A stretch of 8,360 bases of DNA from Deltaproteobacteria bacterium. GTDB taxonomy: Bacteria > Desulfobacterota > DSM-4660 > Desulfatiglandales > Desulfatiglandaceae. The notes beneath the pieces are model-generated. The model was not told where the DNA came from, made no database searches, and saw only the letters and a list, made by a program, of their open reading frames with translations. The DNA lies in assembly GCA_019314425.1 (NCBI GenBank), contig JAFCZI010000087.1:1-8360 (forward strand). Direction: 5' to 3'. The position numbers were made by a program, and so were the translations under genes. Shown piece after piece: positions 7,157-8,360 of the stretch (position 1 is the stretch's first letter; every line of letters starts with the position of its first letter).

Positions 7157-8360
7157 TCATTCCACCCCCAATGCCTTAAACACCGCATCTTCCGGATCAG
7201 CGTAGAAACCGGTCTGGAATTTTGCGAACAATTCCCCAGGAATGCTGGGGATATCCCCCACACTTGCCATGGGTAATAATATGCGCTTTGCTCCGGCGTC
7301 AAAGGCCACCTGGAGGGATTCAGCCAAATTCTGGACCGGAACGATGCTGCCGCCCAGACTCATGCTCCCCAGGACCACTAACTGGGATTGAACCGACTTC
7401 CCCAGTACCGCAGAACAAAGGGCCACAAACGCCGTGAGGGTCATGGCTTTTGTTGGACCCGTGTTGTGAAGCTCGACAATATGGATATGGTAATTATGGT
7501 CCCCGGCCTTGACCGATGCGCTGACGCCGGTGGCGTTGGCCTTATAATAGTCGAATCCCACCTTCACCGCCTCTTTTGCAGCGCTGGCAGAGCCAAAGCC
7601 TGAAAGGGTCAGAGAACCGTTTCCCGGGGTCACCTGCGTCTCCAGGCGGTAAAGCCCCAGATGTCCGCTGTTGCCCGTGGCCACCGTATGCAAAACCCCG
7701 GGATTGAGGGGGCTTTGGGGAATCAGGGACCCACCGCCCTGTTCCGGGACGCTGATGAACTTCTCTTCCATGTCTTCCGGGTTGATGTAAGAGAAATGGA
7801 CGTCGTAAAACTCCATCCCGCCGATTTTCTTGAGCTGCTCCTTGACGCGACGGCGGGTCTCAAGGGCATATTCCAGGCAGCGTTGCACCGCCGCCTTGTC
7901 GTAATCTTCACCGGGGTAGAGGAGCTTCAAAAGGCCCGAAACCGTATGCTTCACCGCAATGGTATCCCGCTGGTTCAGATCCCGGCCCAGTTTGAAATAC
8001 CGGTCAATGGCGTCGGAAAAATTCCGTTTTCGCATCTCCCGGAAAAATTCGGCCAGATAGTCCACAATCAGGCCATACTGGTTCGTAATATATTCCGGTC
8101 GCATTTTGGGAATCTCCCACCCGGGAATGTAGGCGTGGAAACGGTCGAAGAAGGCTGAATCGATCATGGCCTCGGGAAAGGGCGCCAAGAGATGACTGGT
8201 CTTCACCAGGGTGTCCACCGACTGGTTGAGGTTCCCCACAAACACCATGGAGGCGTAAGCGCTGATCAGATCCCGCCCCCGGGCAAATGAGCCGGAGGCC
8301 ATGTAGTCCTTCATGATCTGCACACCGTCGTTGTCCTTGAAGGAAATTCCGGCCACTTCA
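7157..8360 (-). CDS. brxL: BREX system Lon-like AAA+ protein BrxL, C-terminal 400 residues (5' end outside window)
   Basis: BrxL is the DNA-binding AAA+ component of type I BREX, which blocks phage replication. The gene enters from the right edge: the window starts with Glu-Val-Ala-Gly-Ile-Ser-Phe, which fits the end of the Walker B segment (DEVAGISF). The GTG at 8354-8356 is thus an internal codon, not a start. Next come the sensor-1 strand MVFVGNLN, an arginine-finger-like FFDRFHAYIPGW, a helical region, a glycine/proline-rich linker (QGGGSLIPQSPLNPG) and a Lon-protease-like domain of about 170 residues ending FKALGVE. The Lon dyad positions read GPTKA instead of GPSAG and QNLAES instead of GGLKEK, so peptidase activity is doubtful. 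About 680 residues is usual, so roughly 280 are outside. In type I BREX brxL is normally last, so pglZ, pglX and brxCBA are expected to the right. The frame is undamaged. Confidence 0.93.
   Translation of the reverse strand, partial: EVAGISFKDNDGVQIMKDYMASGSFARGRDLISAYASMVFVGNLNQSVDTLVKTSHLLAPFPEAMIDSAFFDRFHAYIPGWEIPKMRPEYITNQYGLIVDYLAEFFREMRKRNFSDAIDRYFKLGRDLNQRDTIAVKHTVSGLLKLLYPGEDYDKAAVQRCLEYALETRRRVKEQLKKIGGMEFYDVHFSYINPEDMEEKFISVPEQGGGSLIPQSPLNPGVLHTVATGNSGHLGLYRLETQVTPGNGSLTLSGFGSASAAKEAVKVGFDYYKANATGVSASVKAGDHNYHIHIVELHNTGPTKAMTLTAFVALCSAVLGKSVQSQLVVLGSMSLGGSIVPVQNLAESLQVAFDAGAKRILLPMASVGDIPSIPGELFAKFQTGFYADPEDAVFKALGVE

Noticed and set aside
8354..8356. GTG as the start of a 399-residue Lon-like protein
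   Set aside because: The upstream codon fits the BrxL Walker B segment and no ribosome binding site can be assessed. The gene clearly continues beyond the window.
1..8360. CRISPR array, tRNA or rRNA genes, riboswitch
   Set aside because: No regularly spaced repeats, cloverleaf or rRNA-like sequence, or recognisable riboswitch core was seen on either strand.

Overview
The window looks like a piece of a Desulfobacterota (deltaproteobacterial) or related Gram-negative chromosome. The grounds are the ispG-proS-rel gene order, a bacterial prolyl-tRNA synthetase carrying an editing domain and two CxxC pairs, a zinc-ribbon type of ribosomal protein bL28, and the moderately GC-rich coding. This placement is inferred from gene content and protein style; nothing could be searched.

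Left edge (about 53-567, + strand): a decayed type II toxin-antitoxin pair. The antitoxin (Unstab_antitox / TIGR02574-like) has lost its start frame and carries an internal stop. The RelE/ParE-type toxin overlaps it by ATGA but is frameshifted near base 315. A truncated toxin frame with an unrelated first eight residues remains open.

Centre (795-5780, + strand): three core genes, probably co-transcribed. ispG makes the last-but-one intermediate of the MEP isoprenoid pathway, proS charges tRNA-Pro, and rel is a bifunctional (p)ppGpp synthetase/hydrolase. The ispG-proS gap is 32 bases. proS and rel overlap by 17 bases.

Centre-right (5768-6752, - strand): rpmB (bL28) converges on rel and overlaps its 3' end by 13 bases. 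Upstream of rpmB on the same strand is a Crp/Fnr-family regulator. A tandem 15-base repeat with a palindromic core sits just before the regulator's ribosome binding site.

Right edge (about 6753-8360, - strand): the regulator's upstream region merges into a remnant of an IS3-family transposase C-terminus. Then comes the C-terminal 400 residues of BrxL, the AAA+/Lon-like protein that is usually the last gene of a type I BREX phage-defence cluster. brxL runs off the right end, so any remaining BREX genes should lie beyond base 8360. In the visible Lon-like domain both protease dyad positions appear to be replaced. The window therefore spans a junction between housekeeping genes and a defence island, with mobile debris at the boundary and toxin-antitoxin wreckage on the far side.
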